Assembly: GCA_015999985.1 (NCBI GenBank)
Contig: JAECRA010000028.1
Span: 1-54,897 of the forward strand
Length of the DNA stretch: 54,897 bases
Direction: 5' to 3'
Source: Comamonadaceae bacterium
GTDB taxonomy: Bacteria > Pseudomonadota > Gammaproteobacteria > Burkholderiales > Burkholderiaceae_C
Shown here: piece after piece, positions 17,314 through 26,063 of the stretch
Numbering within the stretch: the stretch's first letter is position 1
How the letters are laid out: every line of letters begins with the position of its first letter
The notes under the pieces: model-generated
Seen by the model: the letters and a program-made list of their open reading frames with translations, nothing else
What the model was told of the DNA's origin: nothing
Databases searched by the model: none
Position numbers and translations under genes: made by a program

Positions 17314-17460
17314 TACAGGTTAGCTGTTGTCTGCGGGCTCCTCGGCTGCTAGAGAAACCGTCGAAGAAGGCTGTTAGCCGCATATTCCCTTGACCAAGGA
17401 TTTCGCCTGCGGCGGGCGAAGTCCAGAAGAGGATGGGCTCGAATGATGGAGCCAACTGCC

Positions 17461-17479
17461 TCATGAACAAGTTTCATGA
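17461..17479. promoter_or_regulatory. TCATGAA-N5-TTCATGA operator candidate
   Basis: A perfect 19-base inverted repeat with 7-base arms and spacer CAAGT, 294 bases before the start codon of the module A CoA-transferase. A near-identical 7-5-7 repeat lies before the crotonase gene at 26064. Confidence 0.55.
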
Positions 17480-17567
17480 AGTTGCGATCGAATTCATCAT
17501 TGGACGACTATCCCGGTAGCTCATAGCATTTCCTGCATAGGTTGAAACAGCCTACTGAAGGAGATAA

Positions 17568-17603
17568 ATGTGGCCCTCAATTCGTCTGGCCAGGCGTCAG
17601 TAA
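17568..17603 (+). other. Possible 11-codon leader peptide
   Basis: AAGGAG (17558-17563) sits four bases before an ATG that opens a frame of 11 codons (MWPSIRLARRQ) ended by TAA. Twelve bases later come two mutually exclusive hairpins: GCAAG/CTTGC (17615-17630) and AGATCC/GGATCT (17621-17642), which share bases. The arrangement resembles a translation-sensing leader, but no T tract follows, so control at translation or by RNA decay would be more likely than termination. The function is unproven. Confidence 0.35.
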
Positions 17604-17772
17604 AGACCCGAAAGGCAAGCAGATCCTTGCTTAAGGGGATCTCCAACTTGTCTCCCGCAGCTCGATTGAAAAACCCGCGAATTCTTCATTCCCTCTGTCA
17701 TGGTGCGTAGCCCGGCTTGGATGGCGGATTCTTCAGTCTGCTCGTCATCAGTTTTTGTTTAGGAGTTCGAGA

Positions 17773-18990
17773 ATGTCTCAAGAAAAGAGTTCGCTCGTCA
17801 TGAGTGGGCCACTCGCGGGGGTTCGTGTGATCGACATGACCACGGTGTTCATGGGGCCCTCGGCGACGCAGTACCTCGGCGACCTCGGTGCAGATGTCAT
17901 CAAGGTGGAAGCTCCCAAGGGTGATTCGACGCGACGAGTCGGCCCCCAGGGAGACCGGGGACTCGGTCCGCTGTTCCTTGGCCTGAACCGTAATAAGCGA
18001 AGCATCGTGCTTGATCTCAAGCAGGAGTCCGGTGTCGAGGCCGTGCTCAAGCTGATCGAGACAGCCGATGTGCTCGCCTACAACGTCCGTCCCGCAGCCA
18101 TGCGGCGTTTGGGCCTGGGATACGAACGTCTAGCTGCGATCAACGAACGACTGATCTACGCCGGAATGGTCGGTTTTTCTCAGCGGGGGCGTTACGCCAA
18201 GCTGGCGGCATTTGACGACATGATCCAGGCCGCCACTGGACTGCCTGCTGCCATGGCCAATGCCACGGATGGCGTGCCGCGATACCTTCCTACGACGATT
18301 GCAGACCGCTCGGTGGGGATTTACGCGTTCGGCGTGATCTCGGCCGCACTGTATTCACGCTCGCAGACGGGCCTGGGGCAAGCCCTGGAAATCCCGATGT
18401 TCGAGACCATGGTGCCGTACGTGTTGGGCGATCACCTTTATGGCAACACGTTTGTTCCCCCTCAGGGCGACTTTGGCTACCCGAGGGTGATGTCGCCCAA
18501 TCGCCGCCCCTACAAGACCAAAGACGGATATGTCTGCTGCCTCGTCTACCACGACCACCACTGGAAAACGTTTTTGACTGCCGTGGGTAAGGAGTACTTG
18601 CTGAAGACGGATCCGCGCTTCGAAAACATCCGTACCCGCACGGAGAACATTGACGAGCTCTATCAGATCGTGTCCGACGAAATGGCCACCAAAACCACTG
18701 AGGAATGGCGCCAGATTCTGCAGCAGGGAGATATCCCTGTATTTCCAATGCACACCTTCGATTCGTTGCTCAAGGACGAGCACCTGGCGGACATTGGCTT
18801 CTTCCGTGAGGTGGAGCACCCCACAGTAGGCAAGGTGCTGCAGCCAAGCGTGCCAAGCGAGTGGTCTGGCACGCCGCCCGACAACCACCGACCGGTGCCG
18901 AGGCTTGGCGAGCACACGGAGGAGATCTTGCGCGAGGTGGGTTACTGCGATTCCACCATCGACGATCTCAGGCGACGCTCGGTGATTTGA
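17773..18990 (+). CDS. CaiB/BaiF (class III) CoA-transferase, module A
   Basis: A 405-residue CoA-transferase: GVRVIDMTTVFMGPSATQYLGDLGADVIKVE at the N-terminus, then LFLGLNRNKRSIVLDLK, and IADRSVG with the Asp near 178 that aligns with the family's catalytic Asp. It moves CoA from a donor such as succinyl-CoA to a carboxylic acid. The start at 17773 has AGGAG seven bases before it. It heads a run of genes with crotonase, AtuA-like and cupin genes. The product is a clear paralogue of the CoA-transferase at 48602, sharing long identical blocks such as RRPYKTKDGYVCCL and VPSEWSGTPP. Confidence 0.93.
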   Translation: MSQEKSSLVMSGPLAGVRVIDMTTVFMGPSATQYLGDLGADVIKVEAPKGDSTRRVGPQGDRGLGPLFLGLNRNKRSIVLDLKQESGVEAVLKLIETADVLAYNVRPAAMRRLGLGYERLAAINERLIYAGMVGFSQRGRYAKLAAFDDMIQAATGLPAAMANATDGVPRYLPTTIADRSVGIYAFGVISAALYSRSQTGLGQALEIPMFETMVPYVLGDHLYGNTFVPPQGDFGYPRVMSPNRRPYKTKDGYVCCLVYHDHHWKTFLTAVGKEYLLKTDPRFENIRTRTENIDELYQIVSDEMATKTTEEWRQILQQGDIPVFPMHTFDSLLKDEHLADIGFFREVEHPTVGKVLQPSVPSEWSGTPPDNHRPVPRLGEHTEEILREVGYCDSTIDDLRRRSVI

Positions 18991-19044
18991 CTCTCCCCTC
19001 ATCCAGAAAATTAATTGACTCACTGCATATACGAAAGGTAAAGC

Positions 19045-19824
19045 ATGGAAAGCCAGGAATTATTGGTGCATCGTGAAGGCGCGGTACTGACGCTGACCAT
19101 TAACCGGGAAGACAAGCGAAACTCGCTCAGTCCGGACGTTCTCGAGGGAATTTGCGAGCAGCTCCAGCTTGGTCAGGAAGATGCTGAGCTTCGCGTCATC
19201 GTTCTTACGGCTGTAGGAGAAAAGGCCTTTTGTGCAGGCGCTGATCTGGCGTCTGGCAAGGCATTCAAGCCGGACTATTCACAGCCTCGCAACAAGTCGC
19301 TTCCTCGTCTGTTCCGCTTGGCCCGTGAGTCGAACGTGCCCATCGTGGGCCGTATCAATGGTACTTGCATGGCTGGCGGTATGGGACTGCTGGCGATCTG
19401 TGACATGGCCATTGCTGCGGACCATGCATTGTTTGGCTTGCCGGAAGTCAAGGTGGGCGTGTTTCCGATGCAAGTGTTGTCCGTATTGCAGCACGTGGTA
19501 CCTCGCCGAACTTTGATGGAGTTGTGTTTCACAGGGGAGCCAGTTTCCGCGCAGGAAGCCAAGGAAATGGGCATGCTCAATGCCGTGGTGCCTGCCGCCG
19601 AGCTTGATGCCGCAGTGAAGAAGATGATCGATCGGCTTGTGGATAAATCACCGACGGGGATTCGCCGGGGCAAATACGCCGCATATGCCATTGAAGCCAT
19701 GTCCTTCGAGGAATCGATCAAGTTCATGGAGAGCCAGATTGCACTGATGTCGCAAACAGAAGACTCCATTGAAGGCCGCACGGCGTTCAAGGAAAAACGC
19801 AAACCAGTCTGGACGGGGCGCTGA
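19045..19824 (+). CDS. Enoyl-CoA hydratase/isomerase (crotonase) family, module A
   Basis: A 259-residue crotonase: AFCAGADL and NGTCMAGGMGL form the oxyanion hole, and FGLPEVKVGVFP carries the second catalytic Glu. The first usual Glu (the GGCEL position) is replaced in AGGMGLL. That pattern is seen in 3-methylglutaconyl-CoA and isohexenylglutaconyl-CoA hydratases (LiuC/AtuE type), so hydration of a branched glutaconyl-type CoA ester is possible. It lies 54 bases after the CoA-transferase gene and its stop is followed within a base by the AtuA-like start. Confidence 0.9.
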   Translation: MESQELLVHREGAVLTLTINREDKRNSLSPDVLEGICEQLQLGQEDAELRVIVLTAVGEKAFCAGADLASGKAFKPDYSQPRNKSLPRLFRLARESNVPIVGRINGTCMAGGMGLLAICDMAIAADHALFGLPEVKVGVFPMQVLSVLQHVVPRRTLMELCFTGEPVSAQEAKEMGMLNAVVPAAELDAAVKKMIDRLVDKSPTGIRRGKYAAYAIEAMSFEESIKFMESQIALMSQTEDSIEGRTAFKEKRKPVWTGR

Positions 19825-19825
19825 G

Positions 19826-21646
19826 ATGAGCAGTAATAAGAAAACTATCCGCATCGGCGGCGCATCAGGGTTCTGGGGCGACAGCGCGGTAGGCGCCAAT
19901 CAATTGGTGGACGCCAATATCGATTACCTCGTTTTCGACTATCTGGCCGAATTGACCATGTCGATTCTGGCTTCGGCGCGCACGAAGAAACCCGAGCTGG
20001 GCTATGCCACAGACTTTGTGACGGCAGCCATGCGTGACACTCTCAAGCGTTGCGTGGAGCGGGGCATCAAGGTGATCTCCAACGCAGGTGGTATCAACCC
20101 CGCCGCATGCGCACAGGCCGTTGAGAAGCTGGCCGAGGAACTCGGCGTCAAGGTCAAGGTCGCGATCGTTCACGGTGATGATGTGATGCCGCTTGTGCCC
20201 GAACTGAGGGAGCAAGGGGTGAAGGATTTCTATACCGGAGCGCCTATCCCCGACAGGCTGATCAGTGCCAACGCCTACCTGGGAGCCATGCCCATTGCCG
20301 CTGCTTTGGCGGCTGGCGCCGACGTGGTGATTACTGGCCGAGTGGTCGACAGCGCCGTGGTGCTGGGCGCCCTCATTCACGAGTTTGGCTGGAAAGACGG
20401 TGACTACGATCAGTTCGCCGGTGCTTCCCTGGCCGGCCACATCATTGAATGCGGGTGTCAGGCAACCGGAGGTTTGCACACCGACTGGGACACTATTCCA
20501 GACTGGGACAACATCGGCTATCCCATTGTTGAGTGCGCCGCCGACGGAAGCTTTTTGGTGACCAAGCCTCAGGACACGGGGGGCAAGATCCTCGCATTGG
20601 CGGTGTCGGAGCAGATGCTCTATGAAATTCACGATCCCGCCGCTTATATCCTGCCAGATGTCATCTGCGACTTTTCGGCTGTTGACATTACTCAGATTGA
20701 TCCGGATCGCGTCCAGGTACGAGGTGCGCGAGGAATGGCTCCTACGAACGCCTACAAGGTGTCGGCTACCTATCAAGATGGATTCACCTGTGCAGCTGTC
20801 CTGGCCATCGTAGGGTTCGATGCTGCGGCAAAGGCTCAGCGCACGGGTGAGGCCGTCCTGAGCCGTACTCGCAGAATGCTGATCGAGCAAGGGATGGGGG
20901 ACTACACGGATACCCACCTGGAACTTCTGGGGGTCGAGCAGCCCTACGGTGCCAATGCGAATCCCAATGCGCAGCAGCCTTTCGAGGCAGTTGTGAAGAT
21001 GACGACGCGGCATACAAAAAAAGAAGCACTTTCCTTGTTCGCTCGCGAGATCGCGCCTTCGGGCACCTCTTTCTCACCGGGAACTGTTTCCGGTCTCGCT
21101 CCAGGGCGGCCTTCGGTATCTCCGCTGGTTCGACTGTTCTCGTTCACAGTCCCCAAAACCAAGGTGAACAACCTGATGACTCTGGGAGATGGCGCGGAGC
21201 AAATCATCAGCGTTCCGCCTGGCCGTGCATACGATAGCGGCTCCAATCCAGAGGCGAAAGATCGTGCTGGTTTCGACGTCGATTTGCCTGATCTCACGGG
21301 CGACGAAGTAGAAGTGCCGCTGATCCGCATCGCGGTGGCGCGCAGTGGAGACAAGGGTGATACGTCGAACATCGGTGTCATCGCACGCAGCGAAGCACTA
21401 TTGCCATACATGCTTCGTGAGGTGACGGCTGAGCGGGTGAAGCAATACTTTGCCCACTATGTTCAGGGAGACGTCATCCGTCATCCTGTGCCTGGCATCA
21501 GGGCCGTGAACTTTGAAATGAAGCGCGCATTGGACGGTGGAGGTTTAGCCTCAATGCGTCTCGACAAGCTTGGCAAGTCCCTCGGGCAAATCCTGTTGCG
21601 CATGCCTGTTCGTATTTCCGCTCATTTGCTGGAGAAAACGTCGTGA
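19826..21646 (+). CDS. AtuA-like protein (DUF1446), module A
   Basis: A 606-residue protein of the acyclic terpene utilisation AtuA family. The large N-terminal domain (about 1-450) begins IRIGGASGFWGDS and has YLVFDYLAELTMSIL, VISNAGGINP, VVITGRVVDSA and HIIECGCQATGGLHTDW. A small C-terminal domain (about 500-606) begins VEVPLIRIAVARSGDKGDTSNIG. The biochemical role of AtuA is not known; it is encoded with the geranyl-CoA pathway in Pseudomonas. A longer frame exists upstream, but the ATG at 19826 directly follows the crotonase stop and starts at the conserved domain. It is a paralogue of the protein at 50646. Confidence 0.88.
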   Translation: MSSNKKTIRIGGASGFWGDSAVGANQLVDANIDYLVFDYLAELTMSILASARTKKPELGYATDFVTAAMRDTLKRCVERGIKVISNAGGINPAACAQAVEKLAEELGVKVKVAIVHGDDVMPLVPELREQGVKDFYTGAPIPDRLISANAYLGAMPIAAALAAGADVVITGRVVDSAVVLGALIHEFGWKDGDYDQFAGASLAGHIIECGCQATGGLHTDWDTIPDWDNIGYPIVECAADGSFLVTKPQDTGGKILALAVSEQMLYEIHDPAAYILPDVICDFSAVDITQIDPDRVQVRGARGMAPTNAYKVSATYQDGFTCAAVLAIVGFDAAAKAQRTGEAVLSRTRRMLIEQGMGDYTDTHLELLGVEQPYGANANPNAQQPFEAVVKMTTRHTKKEALSLFAREIAPSGTSFSPGTVSGLAPGRPSVSPLVRLFSFTVPKTKVNNLMTLGDGAEQIISVPPGRAYDSGSNPEAKDRAGFDVDLPDLTGDEVEVPLIRIAVARSGDKGDTSNIGVIARSEALLPYMLREVTAERVKQYFAHYVQGDVIRHPVPGIRAVNFEMKRALDGGGLASMRLDKLGKSLGQILLRMPVRISAHLLEKTS

Positions 21647-22413
21647 CCGAAACTGCACAATCCCGGTACGTTCACTCTGTGCAAGGCGTGGCGGGGTACT
21701 CTCCAGCCAACCACACGGGCACCTCGAACCAGCGGCTGATAAGTCGCGACACTGTAGGTGCGAAGTACATAGAGGTTCTGATTGGCACCATCGTCAAGGG
21801 ACACGGCGCCAGCCGGCACTTCCACCCCGGCCTGGAGCAAGCAGGCTTCATGTTCCAGGGTTCGGGAATCTCGGAGATTGACGGCGTTGTACAGGAGGCA
21901 GGCCCTGGTTCGTGGCGACACTATCGCAAAGGCGTGCCTCATCGCATCACTGTGACCAGCGATGAGCCGGTGAAGACTATCGTGGTGTATGCACCACCTT
22001 ACGCCGAAAGCCGCGACGCGGTGGTGGTTTGCGAAGACGACACTTCGCCGGGGTACGCCGCCAACTCGACCGAGGGGGAGGGAAGGCCGCTCACTGAGCG
22101 TCCACGCCTTGATTCGTGTGTCGATCAAGGCGTCCAGTATGTGCCCATCATCAACGCCGAGCTTTCTGGTGCTGAACACATGGAGGTTTTTGGAGTGTCC
22201 TTATCTGGTGGTGGCGGTGTCGTAAGTCCGGCGCTTCATGGTCTTGAACAGGTTCTTTTTGTCCGTACCGGAGTGCTTTCAGGACAGATTAACGGCGACA
22301 CATTCAATGCGGTCCCGGGTGACTTCATATTCATACCAGACGGCGCTGAGCATGCCTATTCGGCATCAGAAGGAAGCAAGGCCGAGGCCTTTCTGATTCG
22401 CGCATTTTCCTAA
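21643..22413 (+). CDS. Two-domain cupin protein
   Basis: A 256-residue bicupin. The first barrel (about 40-125) has HFHPGLEQAGFMFQGSG and PGSWRHYRKGVPH, a good metal-binding set with several His and Glu. The second barrel (about 170-250) has LHGLEQVLFVRTGVL and PGDFIFIPDGAEHAY, a more partial set. It starts at a GTG that overlaps the preceding stop by four bases. It has no signal peptide. Bicupins include dioxygenases, isomerases and decarboxylases, so I cannot name the reaction. Module B lacks a cupin gene. Confidence 0.85.
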   Translation: MTETAQSRYVHSVQGVAGYSPANHTGTSNQRLISRDTVGAKYIEVLIGTIVKGHGASRHFHPGLEQAGFMFQGSGISEIDGVVQEAGPGSWRHYRKGVPHRITVTSDEPVKTIVVYAPPYAESRDAVVVCEDDTSPGYAANSTEGEGRPLTERPRLDSCVDQGVQYVPIINAELSGAEHMEVFGVSLSGGGGVVSPALHGLEQVLFVRTGVLSGQINGDTFNAVPGDFIFIPDGAEHAYSASEGSKAEAFLIRAFS

Positions 22414-22433
22414 GACTTGAAAGGATTGAGATC

Positions 22434-23429
22434 ATGAACCGTGTCTCCACGCATTTCTCAGCGGTCCGTCGCGCCTTGGTGCTTGCCGCTTTCGCTTTGG
22501 GCGCTTCGGCCTCGGCTAGCGCCTCGGATTACCCTAGTCGAACGGTAAAAATTGTGGTTCCGTTTTCGGCGGGCAGTGCCACGGATATTTTTGCGCGCAA
22601 GATTGCGGAGAAGCTTGGGCAGCGTTTGAACGGATCCTTTGTCGTGGAGAACATGGGGGGAGCTTCAGGTCAGATCGCCGCGGAGCACGTGGCGCGCTCC
22701 AAGCCCGATGGCTACACGCTGTTCAACACCACCAACTCCACACAATCGGCCAACCCCGCGTTGTTCAAGAAACTGCGCTACGACCCCTCAAACGATTTCG
22801 AGCCTATTACCCTGACGAACGAAACGCCGTTCCTGCTTGTGATTCGCAGTGATCTGCCGGTCAAGAGCGTGCCGGAACTGGTTGCGTGGCTCAATGAGAA
22901 TCCGTCGAAGGTGAGCTACGGGTATGGCAATAGCAGTGGGCAGATCTCGGGCGCTTCCTTTGCAAGGGCAGCCGGTCTGAAGACCGCAGTTTCAGTGCCC
23001 TACAAAGGCACACCTCAAGCCTTGACGGACGTGATAGGTGGAAATTTGTCTTTCATGTTCGTTGATCTCGGCGCTTCCATGTCTTTCCTTGCGCCTGGCG
23101 GCACATTGAAAGCGCTGGCGGTGACTTCTCCCAAACGTACTGCCGCAAGACCGGATCTGCCGACCATGAACGAAGCCATGGGACGGGCCGATCAGGATCT
23201 TGTCGCATGGGGAGGTTTCTTTGCCCCTGCGGGAACGCCCAAGGGTGTTGTCGCCCTCCTCAATAAGGAGATTCGCGCCATCGTGAATTTGCCTGAGTTC
23301 GTGGAATATCGGAAAAGCGTTGGCGGGGATGTCATGACCAACAGCCCCGAGGAGTTTGCTCGTTATGTCGAGCAGTCGATTCAAACGTGGGGCACCAAGA
23401 TCCGGGAAGCCGGCATTGCCAAGCAATAG
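22434..23429 (+). CDS. Bug-family (TctC-type) receptor, module A copy 1
   Basis: A 331-residue periplasmic receptor with a Sec-type signal peptide (RRALVLAAFALGASASASA, cut near 31), YPSRTVKIVVPFSAGSATD, PDGYTLFN, RYDPSNDFEPITL and VPYKGTPQALTDVIGG. GAAAGGA precedes the start. It follows the cupin gene by 20 bases and is probably in the same transcript, so it most likely brings the module A substrate to a permease encoded elsewhere. Confidence 0.93.
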   Translation: MNRVSTHFSAVRRALVLAAFALGASASASASDYPSRTVKIVVPFSAGSATDIFARKIAEKLGQRLNGSFVVENMGGASGQIAAEHVARSKPDGYTLFNTTNSTQSANPALFKKLRYDPSNDFEPITLTNETPFLLVIRSDLPVKSVPELVAWLNENPSKVSYGYGNSSGQISGASFARAAGLKTAVSVPYKGTPQALTDVIGGNLSFMFVDLGASMSFLAPGGTLKALAVTSPKRTAARPDLPTMNEAMGRADQDLVAWGGFFAPAGTPKGVVALLNKEIRAIVNLPEFVEYRKSVGGDVMTNSPEEFARYVEQSIQTWGTKIREAGIAKQ

Positions 23430-23462
23430 CCCTTGCCTCGGCCTTCATAGCAGTAGAGACTC

Positions 23463-24983
23463 ATGACTCAAGCAATGTCGATTTGCCGCGCGGACCGAAC
23501 TCCGGTCATCGTAGGGGTAGGGGAAGCATTGGATCGTCCCGCGTCTGCCCTGGAAGGACGCTCACCTTCGGAGCTGATGACACAGGCGCTTCGATGCGCG
23601 GACGCCGATGGTCAGGGCGGCTGGCTTGATCAGATCGATTCGCTCGATGTGATTCACTCCGTCTCGTGGCCTCTCGCCGATCCACTGGAGGCCTTGGTCT
23701 CTCGCCTTGGGATTTCTCCCCGCAGGAAAAACTATGGTCCCATAGGGGGTGAAACTCCTATCAGGTTTCTACACGAGGCCGCCTGCAAGATTGCTTCGGG
23801 CGAGAGTGAGGTGGCGGCTCTATGTGGCGGAGAATCGGAGCACACGGTACGCCTTGCGCAGCGCGAACTCGCCATGCTCCCATGGGGAGAGCGCGCACCG
23901 CATTGGCAAAAGCCACGCGATCGTAGCTATCTGCATCCTCTGGCGCGAGCGCATGGACTACATCAGCCGGTATTTGTCTATCCGCTGTATGAAACTGCAT
24001 GCCAGGCTGCATGGGGCCAAACACCTGCTCAAGGGCGGGCAGAATCTGCCAGGCTTTGGGCAGAGTTGTCAGCCATTGCGGCAGATAATCCTTACGCGTT
24101 CATCCGCCAGCCTCATGCTACGCATGAGATCGAGCAGGCGGGTTCGTCAAATAGACCTATTGCCTGGCCTTACCCCAAGCTGATGGTGGCAAACCCACTC
24201 GTGAACCAAGGTGCGGCGGTCATCGTGACAAGCTTGGAGCGCGCGCGCGCCGCTGGTATCGCCGACCATCGCCTCGTCTACATCGGGACCGGCTGGGGCG
24301 CCCATGAACCAAGGGACTGGGTTGCACGCGAGAATTATCACAGCTCGCTCGCGCAGGACGCCGTGCTGCGAGGGGTGCTGACTCAAAGTAGCCTTGCGGC
24401 GCACGAGATCGATTTCTTCGAGCTCTACAGCTGTTTCCCCTGCGTACCTAAAATGGCGCGCCGCACGCTAGGTATGAGCAATGATCAAGCGATTTCGGTG
24501 ACAGGTGGATTGACCTTCTTTGGCGCGCCGCTGAACAACTATATGACGCATGCAATCGCTGCCATGGTGGGGCGTCTGCGCCAGAGTCCTCGCGCTTGTG
24601 GGTTGGTATACGGTCAAGGCGAGTTCGTTACCAAACACCATGCCCTCATGCTGATGGGTGGGGAACGACGGGGCCATGGTGGCATGCCCCTGGGTGAGCC
24701 CGATGCGACGCAACCCCATGTGAGCCAGGTTCCGCGCATCGTGACAGAGGCCACCGGGAAAATCTGCATCGAAACCAGCACGGTCCTGTTTGATCGCAAC
24801 GGCATGCCTACGCATGGAGTGGTCGTGGGATTGACGGATGAACATGCGCGTACCCTGGCGCGGGTCCCTGCGGGCGATCATTGCAGCATGCAAGCGCTGA
24901 TGCAACTCGATCGAAGCCCGGTGGGTCGCCAAGCTGCATTGCGCACTGCGGATGATGGCTTGCTGGAGTGCGCTCTCACCTGA
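23463..24983 (+). CDS. Thiolase-like protein lacking the usual catalytic Cys
   Basis: A 506-residue protein of the acetyl-CoA acetyltransferase/SCP-x-like class. Thiolase-fold segments are visible: TPVIVGVGEA, GGETPIRFLHEAACKIASGESEVAALCGGESEH, MVANPLVNQGAAVIVTS, FELYSCFPC and GGLTFFGAPLNNYMTHAI. The place where a thiolase has its nucleophile (N-x-x-C-x-S-G) reads GGETPI, and the GHP motif reads FGAPLNN. It is about 100 residues longer than a classical thiolase. It may be a CoA-ester binding or hydrolytic enzyme, or use another residue. It follows the Bug gene by 33 bases. Confidence 0.78.
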   Translation: MTQAMSICRADRTPVIVGVGEALDRPASALEGRSPSELMTQALRCADADGQGGWLDQIDSLDVIHSVSWPLADPLEALVSRLGISPRRKNYGPIGGETPIRFLHEAACKIASGESEVAALCGGESEHTVRLAQRELAMLPWGERAPHWQKPRDRSYLHPLARAHGLHQPVFVYPLYETACQAAWGQTPAQGRAESARLWAELSAIAADNPYAFIRQPHATHEIEQAGSSNRPIAWPYPKLMVANPLVNQGAAVIVTSLERARAAGIADHRLVYIGTGWGAHEPRDWVARENYHSSLAQDAVLRGVLTQSSLAAHEIDFFELYSCFPCVPKMARRTLGMSNDQAISVTGGLTFFGAPLNNYMTHAIAAMVGRLRQSPRACGLVYGQGEFVTKHHALMLMGGERRGHGGMPLGEPDATQPHVSQVPRIVTEATGKICIETSTVLFDRNGMPTHGVVVGLTDEHARTLARVPAGDHCSMQALMQLDRSPVGRQAALRTADDGLLECALT

Positions 24984-25098
24984 GACGTGCGCGGGTTGAG
25001 TGAGACATTGCTCACCCATTCCATTTTGCTTGATGGCTAGATGGCTAGATGGATTCAGCGCTGGCAGTGCCAGCAAATTTTTCAAGAAGGACAGTCAC
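24984..25098 (+). other. Intergenic stretch with 8-base tandem repeat
   Basis: GATGGCTA is repeated (25032-25047) with a third partial copy, directly before the hairpin at 25060-25082. Function not apparent. Confidence 0.4.
25060..25082 (+). terminator. Hairpin with T tract before crotonase gene
   Basis: GCTGGC, loop AGT, GCCAGC (25060-25074), then AAA and five T. It lies five bases before the ribosome binding site of the crotonase gene at 25099. It could end the 17773-24983 transcript or lower downstream expression. Confidence 0.5.
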
Positions 25099-25905
25099 AT
25101 GACCATGGCACTTCAACAGCTCGCGGCACCAGATTCAGTGCTGAGGTATGAGGTGGTTAACGAACACACTGCACTCCTGACCCTAAACCGGCCGGAAGCG
25201 CGCAATGCCGTCAGCGCCGAGCTGGCCCATCTCATGGAGAAGGTGGTTTCCGCAACAGAAGTTGATCAACGCGTACGCGCCGTGGTTTTGAGTAGCTCGC
25301 ATCCAGATGTCTTCTGTGCCGGTGCAGATCTCAAGGAGGTGCATGCCGGACGTGGTGATCAGCTGTTTACCGAGAAGAATGGATTCGCGGGCCTCGTCTA
25401 TGCACAGCGAAGCAAACCCTGGATTGCAGCGGTCAATGGGAAAGCCCTTGCAGGAGGGTGCGAGTTGGTGCTGGCCTGCGACATGGTGGTGGCTTCGGCG
25501 CGTGCCGAGTTTGGGTTGCCTGAGGTTCTGCGTGGTCTCGTAGCTGCTGCCGGCGGCATGTATCGATTGCCGCGCGTCCTGCCGCCCAACATTGCAATGG
25601 AGATGATCGCCACAGCCTTGCCTCTGGGCGGTGAGCGCGCCTATGCACTCGGCATGGTCAATCGGCTTGTGGATTCTCATCGCGTCCTTGAAGAGGCGCT
25701 GCTGCTCGCCGACCAGATCGCGGAAAACGCGCCTTTGGCGGTGCGAGAGAGTCTGAAGGTGGCGCGGACGGCTTTCGCTCAGGACGAGTCCAATCTGCGA
25801 TCCATCACACGAGAGGCACGCAGCACAGTGGCTGCAAGCAATGACTTCAAGGAGGGCCCTCTAGCGTTCATCGAGAAGCGAAAGCCGTGCTGGACTGGCA
25901 CATGA
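25099..25905 (+). CDS. Enoyl-CoA hydratase/isomerase family protein
   Basis: A 268-residue crotonase: VFCAGADLKE and NGKALAGGCELVLACD (first catalytic Glu present), then EFGLPEVLRGLVAAAGG (second Glu present). Having both Glu, it should be a true hydratase, like enoyl-CoA hydratase or carnitinyl-CoA dehydratase. The frame extends to 25000, but the ATG at 25099 has AAGGA (25087-25091) upstream and gives the usual family length. Confidence 0.92.
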   Translation: MTMALQQLAAPDSVLRYEVVNEHTALLTLNRPEARNAVSAELAHLMEKVVSATEVDQRVRAVVLSSSHPDVFCAGADLKEVHAGRGDQLFTEKNGFAGLVYAQRSKPWIAAVNGKALAGGCELVLACDMVVASARAEFGLPEVLRGLVAAAGGMYRLPRVLPPNIAMEMIATALPLGGERAYALGMVNRLVDSHRVLEEALLLADQIAENAPLAVRESLKVARTAFAQDESNLRSITREARSTVAASNDFKEGPLAFIEKRKPCWTGT

Positions 25906-25964
25906 GTGCTTCCATAGGAGACCTGCATGGTCACCCGCCAGGCTAAGTGTGGCGCGCGGGTCGT

Positions 25965-25983
25965 CCATGAAAGTAGTTCATGA
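25965..25983. promoter_or_regulatory. CCATGAA-N5-TTCATGA operator candidate
   Basis: An inverted repeat with spacer AGTAG, mismatched at only one outer base, about 80 bases before the crotonase gene at 26064. It has the same core and 7-5-7 spacing as the repeat at 17461-17479, which suggests a common regulator. Confidence 0.5.
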
Positions 25984-26063
25984 AGATTGATGACCAAGCA
26001 TCATTTGCGGGAATGCGGATGCTTCCCTAAAGTGACTGAAAAGCATGATCTGGAGATGCGGGT

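Larger units (their letters stand above)
17314..17772 (+). other. Long leader region of module A
   Basis: This 459-base stretch has no full gene. It holds an inverted repeat at 17461-17479, a ribosome-binding site with an 11-codon open frame at 17568-17603, and two overlapping hairpins just after it (17615-17642). It looks like a regulated promoter plus a long 5' leader. Confidence 0.5.

Noticed and set aside
17314..17772. Possible decayed gene in the long leader
   Set aside because: No stretch in any frame resembles a protein family; only the short frame with a ribosome binding site stands out.
19865..21013. A 382-codon minus-strand frame opposite the AtuA-like gene
   Set aside because: Shadow of the conserved gene; no domain or start signal.
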